NCBI GenBank assembly: GCA_018659145.1
Contig: JABJNB010000067.1
Location: forward strand, 1-36,585
Direction: 5' to 3'
Length of the DNA stretch: 36,585 nt
From: Rickettsiales bacterium
GTDB lineage: Bacteria > Pseudomonadota > Alphaproteobacteria > Rickettsiales > JABIRX01
In this document: in pieces, positions 23,822 through 32,304 of the stretch
How the letters are laid out: each line of letters begins with the position of its first letter
How positions within the stretch are numbered: position 1 is the stretch's first letter
The notes under the pieces: model-generated
What the model saw: the letters and a program-made list of their open reading frames with translations, nothing else
Database searches by the model: none
Told to the model about the DNA's origin: nothing
Made by a program: the position numbers and the translations under genes

Positions 23822-25300
23822 ATGCATGATATGAATTCGGCGACATATAGGTTAGATGATTTTTTGAAAAGGATCGGGGTTAGACCTAATGCTAATCATA
23901 AAGATATTAATATTAGAGCTTTAAATCAAAATAGTAATAGTTGTGAGCGAGGTGATTTGTTTATTGCTGTTAAGGGAGCTAAATTTCATGGGATAGAATT
24001 TTTTAAGGATGCCAAAGCACAAGGTGTTAAGTTTTGTTTGACCAGTAAAATATCAGAAGATTACCCTAAAGCGGAGCAAATATATATTGCAGATCTGGAG
24101 TCCAGATTGCTAGAGATATGTAAAGCATTTTATCAGGATATAGAAATTCCTAATGTCATCGCTGTAACAGGCACTAATGGTAAAAGCTCGATCATTGATT
24201 TAATCTATCAAATAGCCGCTCATTTAAATATAAGTTGTAATAGCTTGGGCACTCTGGGTTTTAAGAGTGAGCATAATCAAAGCATAACGAGCAATTTAAC
24301 TAGTCCTGATATTTTTGCTTTTTATAATTATCTTAATATTGCGAGCAGAAAGGGGGTAGAGATATTTGCTTTTGAAGCCTCTAGTCATGGTTTAAGTCAA
24401 AATAGAATAGGTAGCGTGAAGTTAGATATGGCTGTCTTTACAAATTTATCCTTAGATCATCTAGATTATCATCATAATATGGAGGATTATTATCAGGCTA
24501 AAAAATTATTATTTACCAAACATTTAAAAGATAATGGTAATGTGATTATTAATATCGATGATCCATATGGCATGAGGCTTAGGGATGAGTTGGGCGGAAG
24601 TAATATTTATGGTATCTCACAAAAATTTGACGCGGATATAACCTTTAAGATTTTAACGGATAATAGCATTAAGTTAAAAATTATTAATCATGAAATAATT
24701 ATTAATCATGATTTTATCGCTCATTTTCAGATTATTAATTACATAACAGCAATAGCTTATTTTGTACTTGGGCATAATATTCAGTTAGATCTGTTCCCAA
24801 ATTTAGCATCTCACTTAAAGCCAATTAAAGGGCGTATGCAAGTTTTTGAAGTAGAGCAGAAACAGGCTAAAGTTATTATAGATTTTGCTCACACACCAGA
24901 TGCACTCGAAAATGTTTTGCAATCTTTAAAGGCAATAACGCCTAATCGCCTAATCGCAATATTTGGCTGCGGAGGTGATCGAGATAAAAGCAAAAGGGCT
25001 ATTATGGGTAAAATAGCCAATGAGCTTGCAGATGTTGCAATCGTAACTGATGATAATCCACGTAATGAAGATCCAGCTATAATTCGCGCTGATATAATGC
25101 ACGGTAATGACGGGCTAATGGAGATAGATGGGCGAGCTGATGCTATATTATTTGCTCTAGGTAGCATAAAAACAGGTGATATTTTAGTGATACTTGGTAA
25201 AGGTCATGAAGAATATCAGATTATTAAAAATAAAAAATATGATTTTTCAGAGAGTGAGATAGTAACTAATTATTTAGCGGAACATTATGGGCATAATTAA
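23822..25300 (+). CDS. murE: UDP-MurNAc-tripeptide ligase (DAP-adding)
   Basis: A 492-residue Mur ligase that adds meso-diaminopimelate to UDP-MurNAc-L-Ala-D-Glu with ATP. The ATP loop TGTNGKSS is at about residues 115-122 and the DAP-specific DNPR motif is in VTDDNPRNEDP near residue 410, which indicates DAP rather than lysine. Further markers are EASSHGLSQNRI and FTNLSLDHLDYH. ATG at 23822 follows ftsI by 6 bp; ATG at 23831 is possible. The end overlaps mraY by 14 bp. murF, usually the next gene, is missing. Confidence 0.96.
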   Translation: MHDMNSATYRLDDFLKRIGVRPNANHKDINIRALNQNSNSCERGDLFIAVKGAKFHGIEFFKDAKAQGVKFCLTSKISEDYPKAEQIYIADLESRLLEICKAFYQDIEIPNVIAVTGTNGKSSIIDLIYQIAAHLNISCNSLGTLGFKSEHNQSITSNLTSPDIFAFYNYLNIASRKGVEIFAFEASSHGLSQNRIGSVKLDMAVFTNLSLDHLDYHHNMEDYYQAKKLLFTKHLKDNGNVIINIDDPYGMRLRDELGGSNIYGISQKFDADITFKILTDNSIKLKIINHEIIINHDFIAHFQIINYITAIAYFVLGHNIQLDLFPNLASHLKPIKGRMQVFEVEQKQAKVIIDFAHTPDALENVLQSLKAITPNRLIAIFGCGGDRDKSKRAIMGKIANELADVAIVTDDNPRNEDPAIIRADIMHGNDGLMEIDGRADAILFALGSIKTGDILVILGKGHEEYQIIKNKKYDFSESEIVTNYLAEHYGHN

Positions 25301-26351
25301 TTTTTTCAACAGATTTGGTATATCAGTTACCGATGATATATTATTAAGTTTTGCATCGGTATTATTACCGTTCTTAACTGTAGTTTTTGGTTATAAGTTT
25401 TTTATACTAATGCTAACGAAATTTGATTTAGGCTATCAACCAATTCGTAGCGATGGTCCTGCATCGCATGTAGCAAAAAAGAAAAAAGTTTTTACTTTAG
25501 GCGGTCTCCTTATTTTTATTGCTATGTTTGTAAGTAGTATGATTATCTATGATAAACTAAGCCCGTTATTGGTAGGATTAATTCTGATCTATGCCTCGAA
25601 TATGTTGCTTGGTGGCATAGATGATTATCTTAAGCTTACAAAGAAAGATACACGTGGTGTTAGTGGAAAGCAAAAATTACTATTTCAATTTATTACAACA
25701 ATAGGCATTTTATATGGCTTAATGTCTTTTTATCCAGAGGATATGACTACGATGTTGATGATACCTTTGTTTGAAAATGAGGTTGATCTGGGCTATGCCT
25801 ATTATTTATTTGCAGCTATTGTGATTGTTGGTAGTTCCAATGCTGTAAACTTGACAGATGGTTTGGATGGCTTAGCTGCATATACATTATTACCGGTCCT
25901 GGTATTTTTTATGGTTATAATCTCTCTGAGTGATAATAGTTATATGATGATATTTGGCGGTGAGTTTCTTGATGATCTGAAGAACTCTGTATATATGCTA
26001 TATATTACTTTTGGCGCGATTCTGGGTTTTTTATGGTGGAATAGTCATCCTGCAAAAATATTTATGGGTGATGTTGGTAGTTTACCGCTTGGTAGTTTGA
26101 TTGGTTTTTTTGCTGTTGTTACAAAAAGTGAATTACTTTTTGTGATTTTAGCTGGAATTTTTGTTGTTGAATCCCTATCTGTAATTCTTCAGGTTTATTA
26201 TTATAAGATGACTAAGAAGCGTATTTTTAAAATGGCACCAATTCATCACCATTATGAATTAACTGGAATTAAAGAAAATGTTCTGGTGGCTAGGTTCTTC
26301 AGCATCAGTGTTATTTTATGCTTGCTGAGCTTAACTTTGGTTTTTATCTAG
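25287..26351 (+). CDS. mraY: Phospho-MurNAc-pentapeptide transferase MraY
   Basis: A 354-residue polytopic inner-membrane enzyme that transfers phospho-MurNAc-pentapeptide to undecaprenyl phosphate, making lipid I. Many hydrophobic helices alternate with the family motifs GGIDDYLKL, NLTDGLDGLA, FMGDVGSLPLG and MAPIHHHYEL, so catalytic aspartates and the HHH loop are present. Length is normal. The start overlaps murE by 14 bp and murD begins 21 bp after the stop. Confidence 0.97.
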   Translation: MGIINFFNRFGISVTDDILLSFASVLLPFLTVVFGYKFFILMLTKFDLGYQPIRSDGPASHVAKKKKVFTLGGLLIFIAMFVSSMIIYDKLSPLLVGLILIYASNMLLGGIDDYLKLTKKDTRGVSGKQKLLFQFITTIGILYGLMSFYPEDMTTMLMIPLFENEVDLGYAYYLFAAIVIVGSSNAVNLTDGLDGLAAYTLLPVLVFFMVIISLSDNSYMMIFGGEFLDDLKNSVYMLYITFGAILGFLWWNSHPAKIFMGDVGSLPLGSLIGFFAVVTKSELLFVILAGIFVVESLSVILQVYYYKMTKKRIFKMAPIHHHYELTGIKENVLVARFFSISVILCLLSLTLVFI

Positions 26352-26372
26352 CTGTAATAATTATTATAAAAT

Positions 26373-27689
26373 ATGATGGGTGAGAATTTTCAGAATAAAC
26401 GATTATATTTTTTAGGGCTTGGTGCATCTAATATTACCGCAGCTAAGGCTTTAGAAAAGCGGAATAGAGTGTTGGTTTATGATGATAATAAGACAGAATT
26501 AGGCGGTCTGGATTTTATGCATTATGATGACATAGACTTCGCATCTTTAGATTACATGATTGTTACCCCTGGGATATCCCTAAAATATCCGAGTCCACAT
26601 CCAGCTGTTATATTAGCTAGGCATCATAATGTAAAAATTATTGGTGATATAGAATTGTATTTTATGCAATTTGAAAAGTTACCAAAAATAATAGGAATAA
26701 CAGGCACGAATGGTAAGTCTACAACCACAGCTTTAATGCATTATTTACTTTCCAAGACGCTGGATCGTAAAATATATTTTGGTGGCAACATAGGCCAAGC
26801 TGTATTTGAACTTGAGATAGATACGGAAGCTTATTATGTAATTGAGATATCATCATATCAGTTAGACTTGCTATTGGATTTGGCATTTGATTATTCGGTG
26901 TTATTAAATATCACGCCTGATCATTTGGATCGCCATAAAGATTTTGAAGGCTATGTTACGGCAAAAATGCGTATTTTTTATCAAAATAAGCGTAATAATA
27001 TTGCGATTATTTGTAGTGATACCCCGGTCGCGCACAGTATTTTTGATGGTTTAGAAAATCAAAAAATTAAGTATAATAGCAGCGAGATAAGAGGTGCATC
27101 GCAAGGTGTCTATTATAAGTCTCATCATATTTTAGATAATTTATTAGAATTAAAAAAATTTGGCAACTCGCAAAACTTAATAGCTGCATTAATTATTGCT
27201 GAGATGGAGGGGGTAGATTTGGGGGAAGTTAAGCCAATTATTGAGAGTTTTAAATCTCTAGAGCATCGTTTTGAGAAAGTGATGACTTATAAAAATTTGA
27301 CTATTTACAATGATTCTAAGGCCACAAATGCTGAGAGTACGGCAAATGCGTTAAAGCAGTTAGATAATGTTTACTGGCTTGCTGGAGGTGTGGCGAAGGA
27401 GGGAGGTGTTTCGGCATTATCAGAATATTTCCCTCAGATTAAAAAAGCTTATTTATTTGGCAAAGCTGCGAATTTGCTGAAGGAGCAAATAGGTGATGAT
27501 ATTGAAACAGCAATATTTGATCAAGATTTTAAGCGATTAATTGCAACTTGTATAGAGGATGCTTTGAGAGAGACTCTGCCGATTAATATATTATTCTCCC
27601 CATCTTGTGCATCATTTGATATGTTTGCAAATTATGTAGCGCGTGGGCATGAGTTTAAAAAATTAATACATGATTATCTGAAGTGTTAA
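26373..27689 (+). CDS. murD: UDP-MurNAc-alanine:D-glutamate ligase
   Basis: A 438-residue cytoplasmic Mur ligase that adds D-glutamate to UDP-MurNAc-L-Ala. The N-terminal Rossmann-like domain starts YFLGLGASNITAAKALE; the ATP loop is GITGTNGKSTTT near residues 107-118; later motifs are EISSYQLDLL, NITPDHLDRH, YNDSKATNAEST and SPSCASFDMFANY. All are as expected for MurD. A start at 26373 or the adjoining ATG at 26376 is possible. Its end overlaps ftsW by 7 bp. Confidence 0.96.
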   Translation: MMGENFQNKRLYFLGLGASNITAAKALEKRNRVLVYDDNKTELGGLDFMHYDDIDFASLDYMIVTPGISLKYPSPHPAVILARHHNVKIIGDIELYFMQFEKLPKIIGITGTNGKSTTTALMHYLLSKTLDRKIYFGGNIGQAVFELEIDTEAYYVIEISSYQLDLLLDLAFDYSVLLNITPDHLDRHKDFEGYVTAKMRIFYQNKRNNIAIICSDTPVAHSIFDGLENQKIKYNSSEIRGASQGVYYKSHHILDNLLELKKFGNSQNLIAALIIAEMEGVDLGEVKPIIESFKSLEHRFEKVMTYKNLTIYNDSKATNAESTANALKQLDNVYWLAGGVAKEGGVSALSEYFPQIKKAYLFGKAANLLKEQIGDDIETAIFDQDFKRLIATCIEDALRETLPINILFSPSCASFDMFANYVARGHEFKKLIHDYLKC

Positions 27690-28804
27690 ATTTGTTATCA
27701 AGGAGCAGTCATAAAGTTACAAAATGGTGGTATGAGCTAGATCATATTATAGTTTTTATTGTTTTTTTCATAATGCTCTTTGGTATGTTGGTGATAACAT
27801 CATCCAGCCCATCTGTTGCTTATAAGATAGGAGTGGATGCAAATTTCTTCTATAAAAAGCATTTGATATTTTTGATCTTAGGATTTCTTATTATGTTGGT
27901 TATCTCAAGTCTAGATGAGCGCTTGATATTAAAGTACTCGTTGCCATGCTTTATTGCTATTCTCTTGCTTATGTGCTTTGTATTGATGTATGAGCCGCAA
28001 TTAAAAGGGGCAAAACGTTGGATTAGAATATTTGGATTTTCTTTGCAACCATCTGAATTTATTAAGCCATTATTTCTTATTGTAAATTCTTTGATTCTAT
28101 CAAAATTTATATATTACAATAAGTCACATAAATTTATTTGGGCCTCTATATTGCTATATCTAAGCATTATTATACCTTTGGTATTTCAGCCTGATATGGG
28201 AATGGTAATTAATTTTACTTTAATTTGGCTATCCCAATTATTTTTAATTGGTTTTCCAATGAGCATTATATTCTCTATTGGCTTTGTTGGTATGATAGGG
28301 TTGGTATTGGCGTATTATAATTTCGGGCATGTTAAATACCGACTTGATATGTTTTTATTCTCAGATGGCAATTTATCTTACCAAGTGCAGAAATCTATTG
28401 ATGCTATCTCCAATGGCGGATTATGGGGTAGGGGATATTACCAGGGCGTGGTTAAGGAAAACCTACCTGATTCTCACACAGATTTTGTCTTTGCGGTGAT
28501 AATTGAGGAATTTGGCTTTGTCATCGGGTTATTATTACTACTAGCATATGGTATTATAATTATTCGAATTTTAAGAATGGCCTATAAACACAGTAATTTA
28601 TTTATCTCATTATTACTTTCCGGTTTAGCGCTCCAAATCGCATTTCAAGTATTGGTTAATATTGGTGTGAGTATAAATTTGTTGCCAACAAAAGGCACAA
28701 TTCTGCCTTTAATTAGCTATGGAGGATCATCATTCATTGCCACATCAGCAATGATGGGCTTGGTATTGCTATATAGCCGAAGCAGTTATGGTAGGATTCT
28801 ATAA
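27683..28804 (+). CDS. ftsW: Septal glycosyltransferase FtsW (SEDS)
   Basis: A 373-residue SEDS-family membrane protein that, with FtsI, polymerises septal glycan. It starts at GTG 27683, overlapping murD by 7 bases; translation is probably coupled. About ten hydrophobic helices are visible. SEDS motifs include GAKRWIRIFGFSLQPSEFIK, VKENLPDSHTDFVFAVIIEE and PTKGTILPLISYGGSS near the C-terminus. Placement in the dcw cluster favours FtsW over RodA. Confidence 0.94.
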   Translation: MLNLLSRSSHKVTKWWYELDHIIVFIVFFIMLFGMLVITSSSPSVAYKIGVDANFFYKKHLIFLILGFLIMLVISSLDERLILKYSLPCFIAILLLMCFVLMYEPQLKGAKRWIRIFGFSLQPSEFIKPLFLIVNSLILSKFIYYNKSHKFIWASILLYLSIIIPLVFQPDMGMVINFTLIWLSQLFLIGFPMSIIFSIGFVGMIGLVLAYYNFGHVKYRLDMFLFSDGNLSYQVQKSIDAISNGGLWGRGYYQGVVKENLPDSHTDFVFAVIIEEFGFVIGLLLLLAYGIIIIRILRMAYKHSNLFISLLLSGLALQIAFQVLVNIGVSINLLPTKGTILPLISYGGSSFIATSAMMGLVLLYSRSSYGRIL

Positions 28805-28810
28805 AGAATA

Positions 28811-28880
28811 GTAGGGGTGGGGTCCTCCCGCCCAGAAACACCGAGATCTGTCTGCCAAGGGCGAGAGGCCCAGCCCCTAC
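28811..28880. repeat. GC-rich structured element between ftsW and murG
   Basis: GTAGGGGTGGG (from 28811) and CCCAGCCCCTAC (28869-28880) can pair as a long-range stem, enclosing CGCCCAGA...CTGCCAAGGGCGAG. The inner part aligns with the CGCCCAGA repeat at 19236. The 28805-28965 gap is much richer in G and C than the neighbouring genes. It could be a repeat-derived terminator after ftsW or an RNA with its own role; no known RNA family motif is seen. Confidence 0.45.
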
Positions 28881-28969
28881 AAGTTCACCTCTTCCTTGTG
28901 GTCGCCTGGGATGCAGGAGAGCTCTTGCGTGTGGAAGATGGGCAAGCGGGCGGGTCCGTCCTTACATAA

Positions 28970-28997
28970 TTGACTAATACTAAATTTGGAATAGATT
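28970..28997 (+). promoter_or_regulatory. Putative murG promoter
   Basis: TTGACT (28970-28975) and TAGATT (28992-28997) are 16 bp apart, placing a start point near 29004, about 20 bases before the murG ATG. AAGGA at 29002 lies too far upstream to be a good ribosome site. The promoter would let murG run independently of the genes beyond the GC-rich gap. Confidence 0.4.
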
Positions 28998-29022
28998 CTC
29001 CAAGGACAAAACTTAGTATTCT

Positions 29023-30111
29023 ATGGCAGTAGCAAAAAATATTTTAATCAGCGCAGGTGGTACAGGGGGACATTTTTTTCCAGCTCTTGCTTTGGCTAAG
29101 TCGCTTAGGGCTAATGGTAAGAACGTCATATTAACTACGGATAAAAGATGTAAATCATATATCCCAGATGATGCCTTGGATATGATAGTAGTGCAGAATG
29201 TTAAAAGATTTCGAAAAAGACCTATAGCCTTGATGTTGTTTAGCTTTACGCTTTTATATTATGTTTGGAGTAATTTAGCTCTAATGCGTAATAAGCATAT
29301 AGATGTTGTGTTAACTTTTGGTGGTTACCAAGGGATAGCAGTACTGCTTGCGGCTTATATTTTGCGAATACCTATTATTCTTAATGAACAAAATATTATA
29401 GCAGGGCGAACTAATAGATTTTTTGCTAAGATGGCCGATAAGATTACTGTTGGTTTTAATAGTCAGCAAGGCTTCGAAGCTTTTAAGGATAAGGTAGTGT
29501 TAACTGGTATACCGGTTAGACAAGAATTTTATTCTGAGGCTAAAATACCTGATAAGAAATTCTTAAATATCCTTGTGACTGGAGGCAGTCAAGGTGCAAG
29601 TATATTTAGTAGATTAACTCCAGATCTTTTAGCTAAAATTAAACCTGGATATTTGAGCAGGATTAAATTAGTTCAGCAGGTAAGGGCCGAAGATAGAGAG
29701 CCGTTAGATTTGGCATTATCATCATATAAAATTAATAAACGCTTAGAGCCATTTTTTACTAATATGGCAGATGAGATGATAAATAGTGATCTGGTCATTG
29801 CAAGATCAGGAGCATCAACAATCGCGGAATTAATCGCAATTAAAAAACCCAGTATTTTTATTCCATACCCACATGCTATGGATAATCATCAATATCATAA
29901 TGCTAAAGAATTAGAGGGCATAGGGGTGTCGTTTATTCTGGATCAAGATAAGCTTGATACAGACAAGCTTGCGAGCTTTATTGAGCAAGCTATAGAGGAT
30001 AGGGCGGTACTGGATGAGATGTCAGCTAAGTATCAAGATCATCTGCAATACACACCAATTGAGTCTATCACAAATTTAATAAACGAATATAACGTTAACA
30101 TCACCCCGTAA
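29023..30111 (+). CDS. murG: UDP-GlcNAc transferase MurG
   Basis: A 362-residue peripheral membrane glycosyltransferase (GT28) that adds GlcNAc to lipid I, making lipid II. Motifs: ISAGGTGGHFFPALALA at residues about 9-25, FGGYQGIAVLLAA, NEQNIIAGRTNRF, VTGGSQGAS near residue 185, and RSGASTIAELIAI with PYPHAMDNHQYHNAKELE near 265-300. It is complete and of normal length. It is the last dcw gene here; murC, murB, ddl, ftsQ, ftsA and ftsZ are not in the window. Confidence 0.96.
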   Translation: MAVAKNILISAGGTGGHFFPALALAKSLRANGKNVILTTDKRCKSYIPDDALDMIVVQNVKRFRKRPIALMLFSFTLLYYVWSNLALMRNKHIDVVLTFGGYQGIAVLLAAYILRIPIILNEQNIIAGRTNRFFAKMADKITVGFNSQQGFEAFKDKVVLTGIPVRQEFYSEAKIPDKKFLNILVTGGSQGASIFSRLTPDLLAKIKPGYLSRIKLVQQVRAEDREPLDLALSSYKINKRLEPFFTNMADEMINSDLVIARSGASTIAELIAIKKPSIFIPYPHAMDNHQYHNAKELEGIGVSFILDQDKLDTDKLASFIEQAIEDRAVLDEMSAKYQDHLQYTPIESITNLINEYNVNITP

Positions 30112-30120
30112 TGTAGAGGG

Positions 30121-30230
30121 GCTGGGTGTATCGTCGTAAATAACTATTGTCAAAATGTTGGGGAGGCTGGAGTATCCCGATTTGTATTATTTATTTTTTG
30201 TTTGCACACCAGACGCAAAATCTTGCATCT
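30121..30230 (-). repeat. Dispersed ~100-bp repeat, copy 2 (minus orientation)
   Basis: The reverse complement of this stretch aligns with 21921-22020; in one 24-base section (TCG...CTCCCCAAC) only 4 bases differ. It contains a hairpin CACCAGACGCAA/TTGCATCTGGTG (about 30207-30234, one mismatch). It lies just after murG. Confidence 0.7.
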
Positions 30231-30271
30231 GGTGAGGGACAATACAAATACATAATTATCGTCGAATTAAT

Positions 30272-30320
30272 GGGCCTGTCTTAAATCAAAATTATAAAGA
30301 TTTTTATTCGGGGCAGGCCC
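30272..30320. terminator. Possible shared terminator between murG and U32 gene
   Basis: GGGCCTGTC (30272-30280) and GGCAGGCCC (30312-30320) pair at 8 of 9 positions across a 31-base AT-rich loop. It lies between convergent genes (murG plus, U32 minus), where a bidirectional terminator is expected. The loop is long and there is no strong T-run. Confidence 0.4.
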
Positions 30321-30336
30321 TTAATATGGAAGGCTC

Positions 30337-31983
30337 CTATAACATGACGCCGATTTTTTGCTGGTTTAGCTTCTCTCTTGCATCGGCATATTTCTCATCA
30401 TGCCAGAATAATAAGCAGCCGTTACAACCACGGCCACAGCAACCATCTAGGCCCAGTCTTGGGGTTTTTGTGGTGGGGTTTTTTACATTATTTTCATCAA
30501 GGTTCTTGGTTAAGTCATCTTTGGCTTTGGCTAATAGATTATCCGCGCTGATGCCTTTCTCTATTTTATTAGCTATGTTATCTAATTTAATTCTAGATTT
30601 CTCAACTGCATTAATAGCCTGCTCTTTACGAAGCACCGTATATATTGGTAACCTATCTTTTAGAGTAGTTAGATCTTCTTGATCAAAGGCTGATAGGGGT
30701 ATTTTGATTCTTGGCTTGTGACCTGGGTTAATAGCTTGTTTAACTTCATCATTTTTATTAGCATCTATGAACTCATATAGGCGAATAAAGATCGTATCAA
30801 GCGGGGCAGGGGGAACGAATTCTATTACATCACCTCCGACCAATCTATTCTTAACATCAATGATAACACAATCATCCTGCCATTCAGTTATCATACCAGC
30901 AAACTCCCATTGGGAAGTTGATTTAGTACTTAGGTAGTTATGTGACAAATTCTTTAGACGCCCTTCATGGAAAGCAATGGTGTAACCTCTATTAGATAAG
31001 GTGTCTAATTCAGCTAAATATTCATCCGGTGACCAATTTTCTGGATCAGCATACCAGCTATCAATAGCCATTCTGTAAGCTCTTGCTGCTATTGCGACAT
31101 AATAAAGGCTTTTGTTACGCCCCTCTACCTTAAATGAATCAATACCCAACTCTAAATATTCATTCAATTTAGGCATTAAGTTAAGATCCTTAGAATTTAG
31201 GATATAGGAGCCTCGTACATCTTCTTCAAAAGGCATAAATTCTCCAGGCCTAATTTCTTCCTCAAGTAAGAACTCAAACATATTTTTATTCTCATCATTA
31301 ATCTCAAGCTCAGTAATTGTACCATCCTTTAAGCGCATTTTTAATTTATAGTTCCATCTGCAACTATGAGCACAATTCCCTTGGTTAGCACCACGCTCAG
31401 ACATAAAGTTTGATAATAAGCAGCGTCCTGAATAGGTCATGCACATAGCTCCATGCACAAATACTTCGAGCTTAATATCTGGGCATTTTTCACGAATCTC
31501 TGCTAATTCACTATGACTTACCTCCCTTGCTAATACGCATAAACTAGCTCCTTGATCTTTCCAAAAATCAACCGTTAGGGATGAACAAATATTTGCCTGA
31601 GTCGAGATGTGCAACTCTAATTCAGGAGCATGTTTTTGTACAAAAGCAAATACACCAGGATCAGCAATGATTACACCATCTGGTTTAGCTTGTTTTATTG
31701 TATCGATAAAAAGTGGTAATTTTTCTAAATCTTTATTATGCGAAAAAAGATTTAGGGTGAGGTAAACTCGTTTGTTATATGAATGTGCATATTCAATTCC
31801 TTCCACCAAATCTTCTAAAGTAAATTTAGATTGCGTTCTAAGTGATAGGTCCGGAGTACCTATATAAATACTATCAGCGCCATAATGTACAGCTAGCTTT
31901 AGCTTCTCGATAGAGCCAGCTGGAATTAATAATTCAGTCTTCTTTCCAAAAGGTGTTAATTTTGCATTTTTATGAATTGTCAT
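30337..31983 (-). CDS. U32-family protein, TrhP/YegQ-like tRNA hydroxylation enzyme
   Basis: A 548-residue member of the peptidase U32 family. The E. coli relative YegQ/TrhP takes part in prephenate-dependent 5-hydroxylation of uridine-34 in tRNA; despite the old name, peptidase activity is doubtful in this branch. The N-terminal barrel has LLIPAGSIEKLKLAVHYGAD and ISTQANICSS; the signature HGAMCMTYSGRCLLSNF followed by GNCAHSCRWNY supplies the four cysteines thought to hold an Fe-S cluster; KVEGRNKSLYYVA follows. The protein is about 95 residues longer than E. coli TrhP and ends in a second Cys cluster, CCGRGCNGCLLFW, near residues 516-528. It stands alone between murG and tdh. The family is sure; the exact substrate is inferred. 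Confidence 0.85.
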   Translation of the reverse strand: MTIHKNAKLTPFGKKTELLIPAGSIEKLKLAVHYGADSIYIGTPDLSLRTQSKFTLEDLVEGIEYAHSYNKRVYLTLNLFSHNKDLEKLPLFIDTIKQAKPDGVIIADPGVFAFVQKHAPELELHISTQANICSSLTVDFWKDQGASLCVLAREVSHSELAEIREKCPDIKLEVFVHGAMCMTYSGRCLLSNFMSERGANQGNCAHSCRWNYKLKMRLKDGTITELEINDENKNMFEFLLEEEIRPGEFMPFEEDVRGSYILNSKDLNLMPKLNEYLELGIDSFKVEGRNKSLYYVAIAARAYRMAIDSWYADPENWSPDEYLAELDTLSNRGYTIAFHEGRLKNLSHNYLSTKSTSQWEFAGMITEWQDDCVIIDVKNRLVGGDVIEFVPPAPLDTIFIRLYEFIDANKNDEVKQAINPGHKPRIKIPLSAFDQEDLTTLKDRLPIYTVLRKEQAINAVEKSRIKLDNIANKIEKGISADNLLAKAKDDLTKNLDENNVKNPTTKTPRLGLDGCCGRGCNGCLLFWHDEKYADAREKLNQQKIGVML

Positions 31984-32304
31984 TTTTTATTATGAGAGGT
32001 TGGGACAAAGCCTAGCAGGCTGTGCCGCAATATAAGCTAGGTTGATTGATTTGTATATATAAAATTAGATTTAAAAATGCTGTGTCCATTGTTGTGAATT
32101 ACCCAAAAATAAGAGAGATCTGTATTGAGAAAAGACAGGAGGCTTGTATAGTCATAATATGAGTCCACATGCGTAATGACTCACGTATTTCAATGGTTTG
32201 TTAAATTTTTGTTAAAAATAAAGTTTCTTAAAACTTTCTATACATTAGTCATAAGGCTGTTAAAATGCGGTGTTTTTTTATTAACAATATATAAATAATA
32301 AGTA
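31984..32304. other. Divergent intergenic region between U32 gene and tdh
   Basis: It carries starts for both flanking genes. Seen in it are a dispersed-repeat arm (GCAGGCTGTGCCGCAATATA, 32015-32034) inside a CCTAGC/GCTAGG inverted pair (32011-32016 with 32036-32041), and TTGTTAAA twice, 11 bp apart (32198 and 32209). TATACA at 32239 could be a -10 box but lacks a convincing -35. No gene or RNA is recognised. Confidence 0.5.

Noticed and set aside
30326..30682. 118-codon plus-strand frame over the U32 gene's 3' end
   Set aside because: It is antisense to a well-conserved protein, including its Cys cluster.
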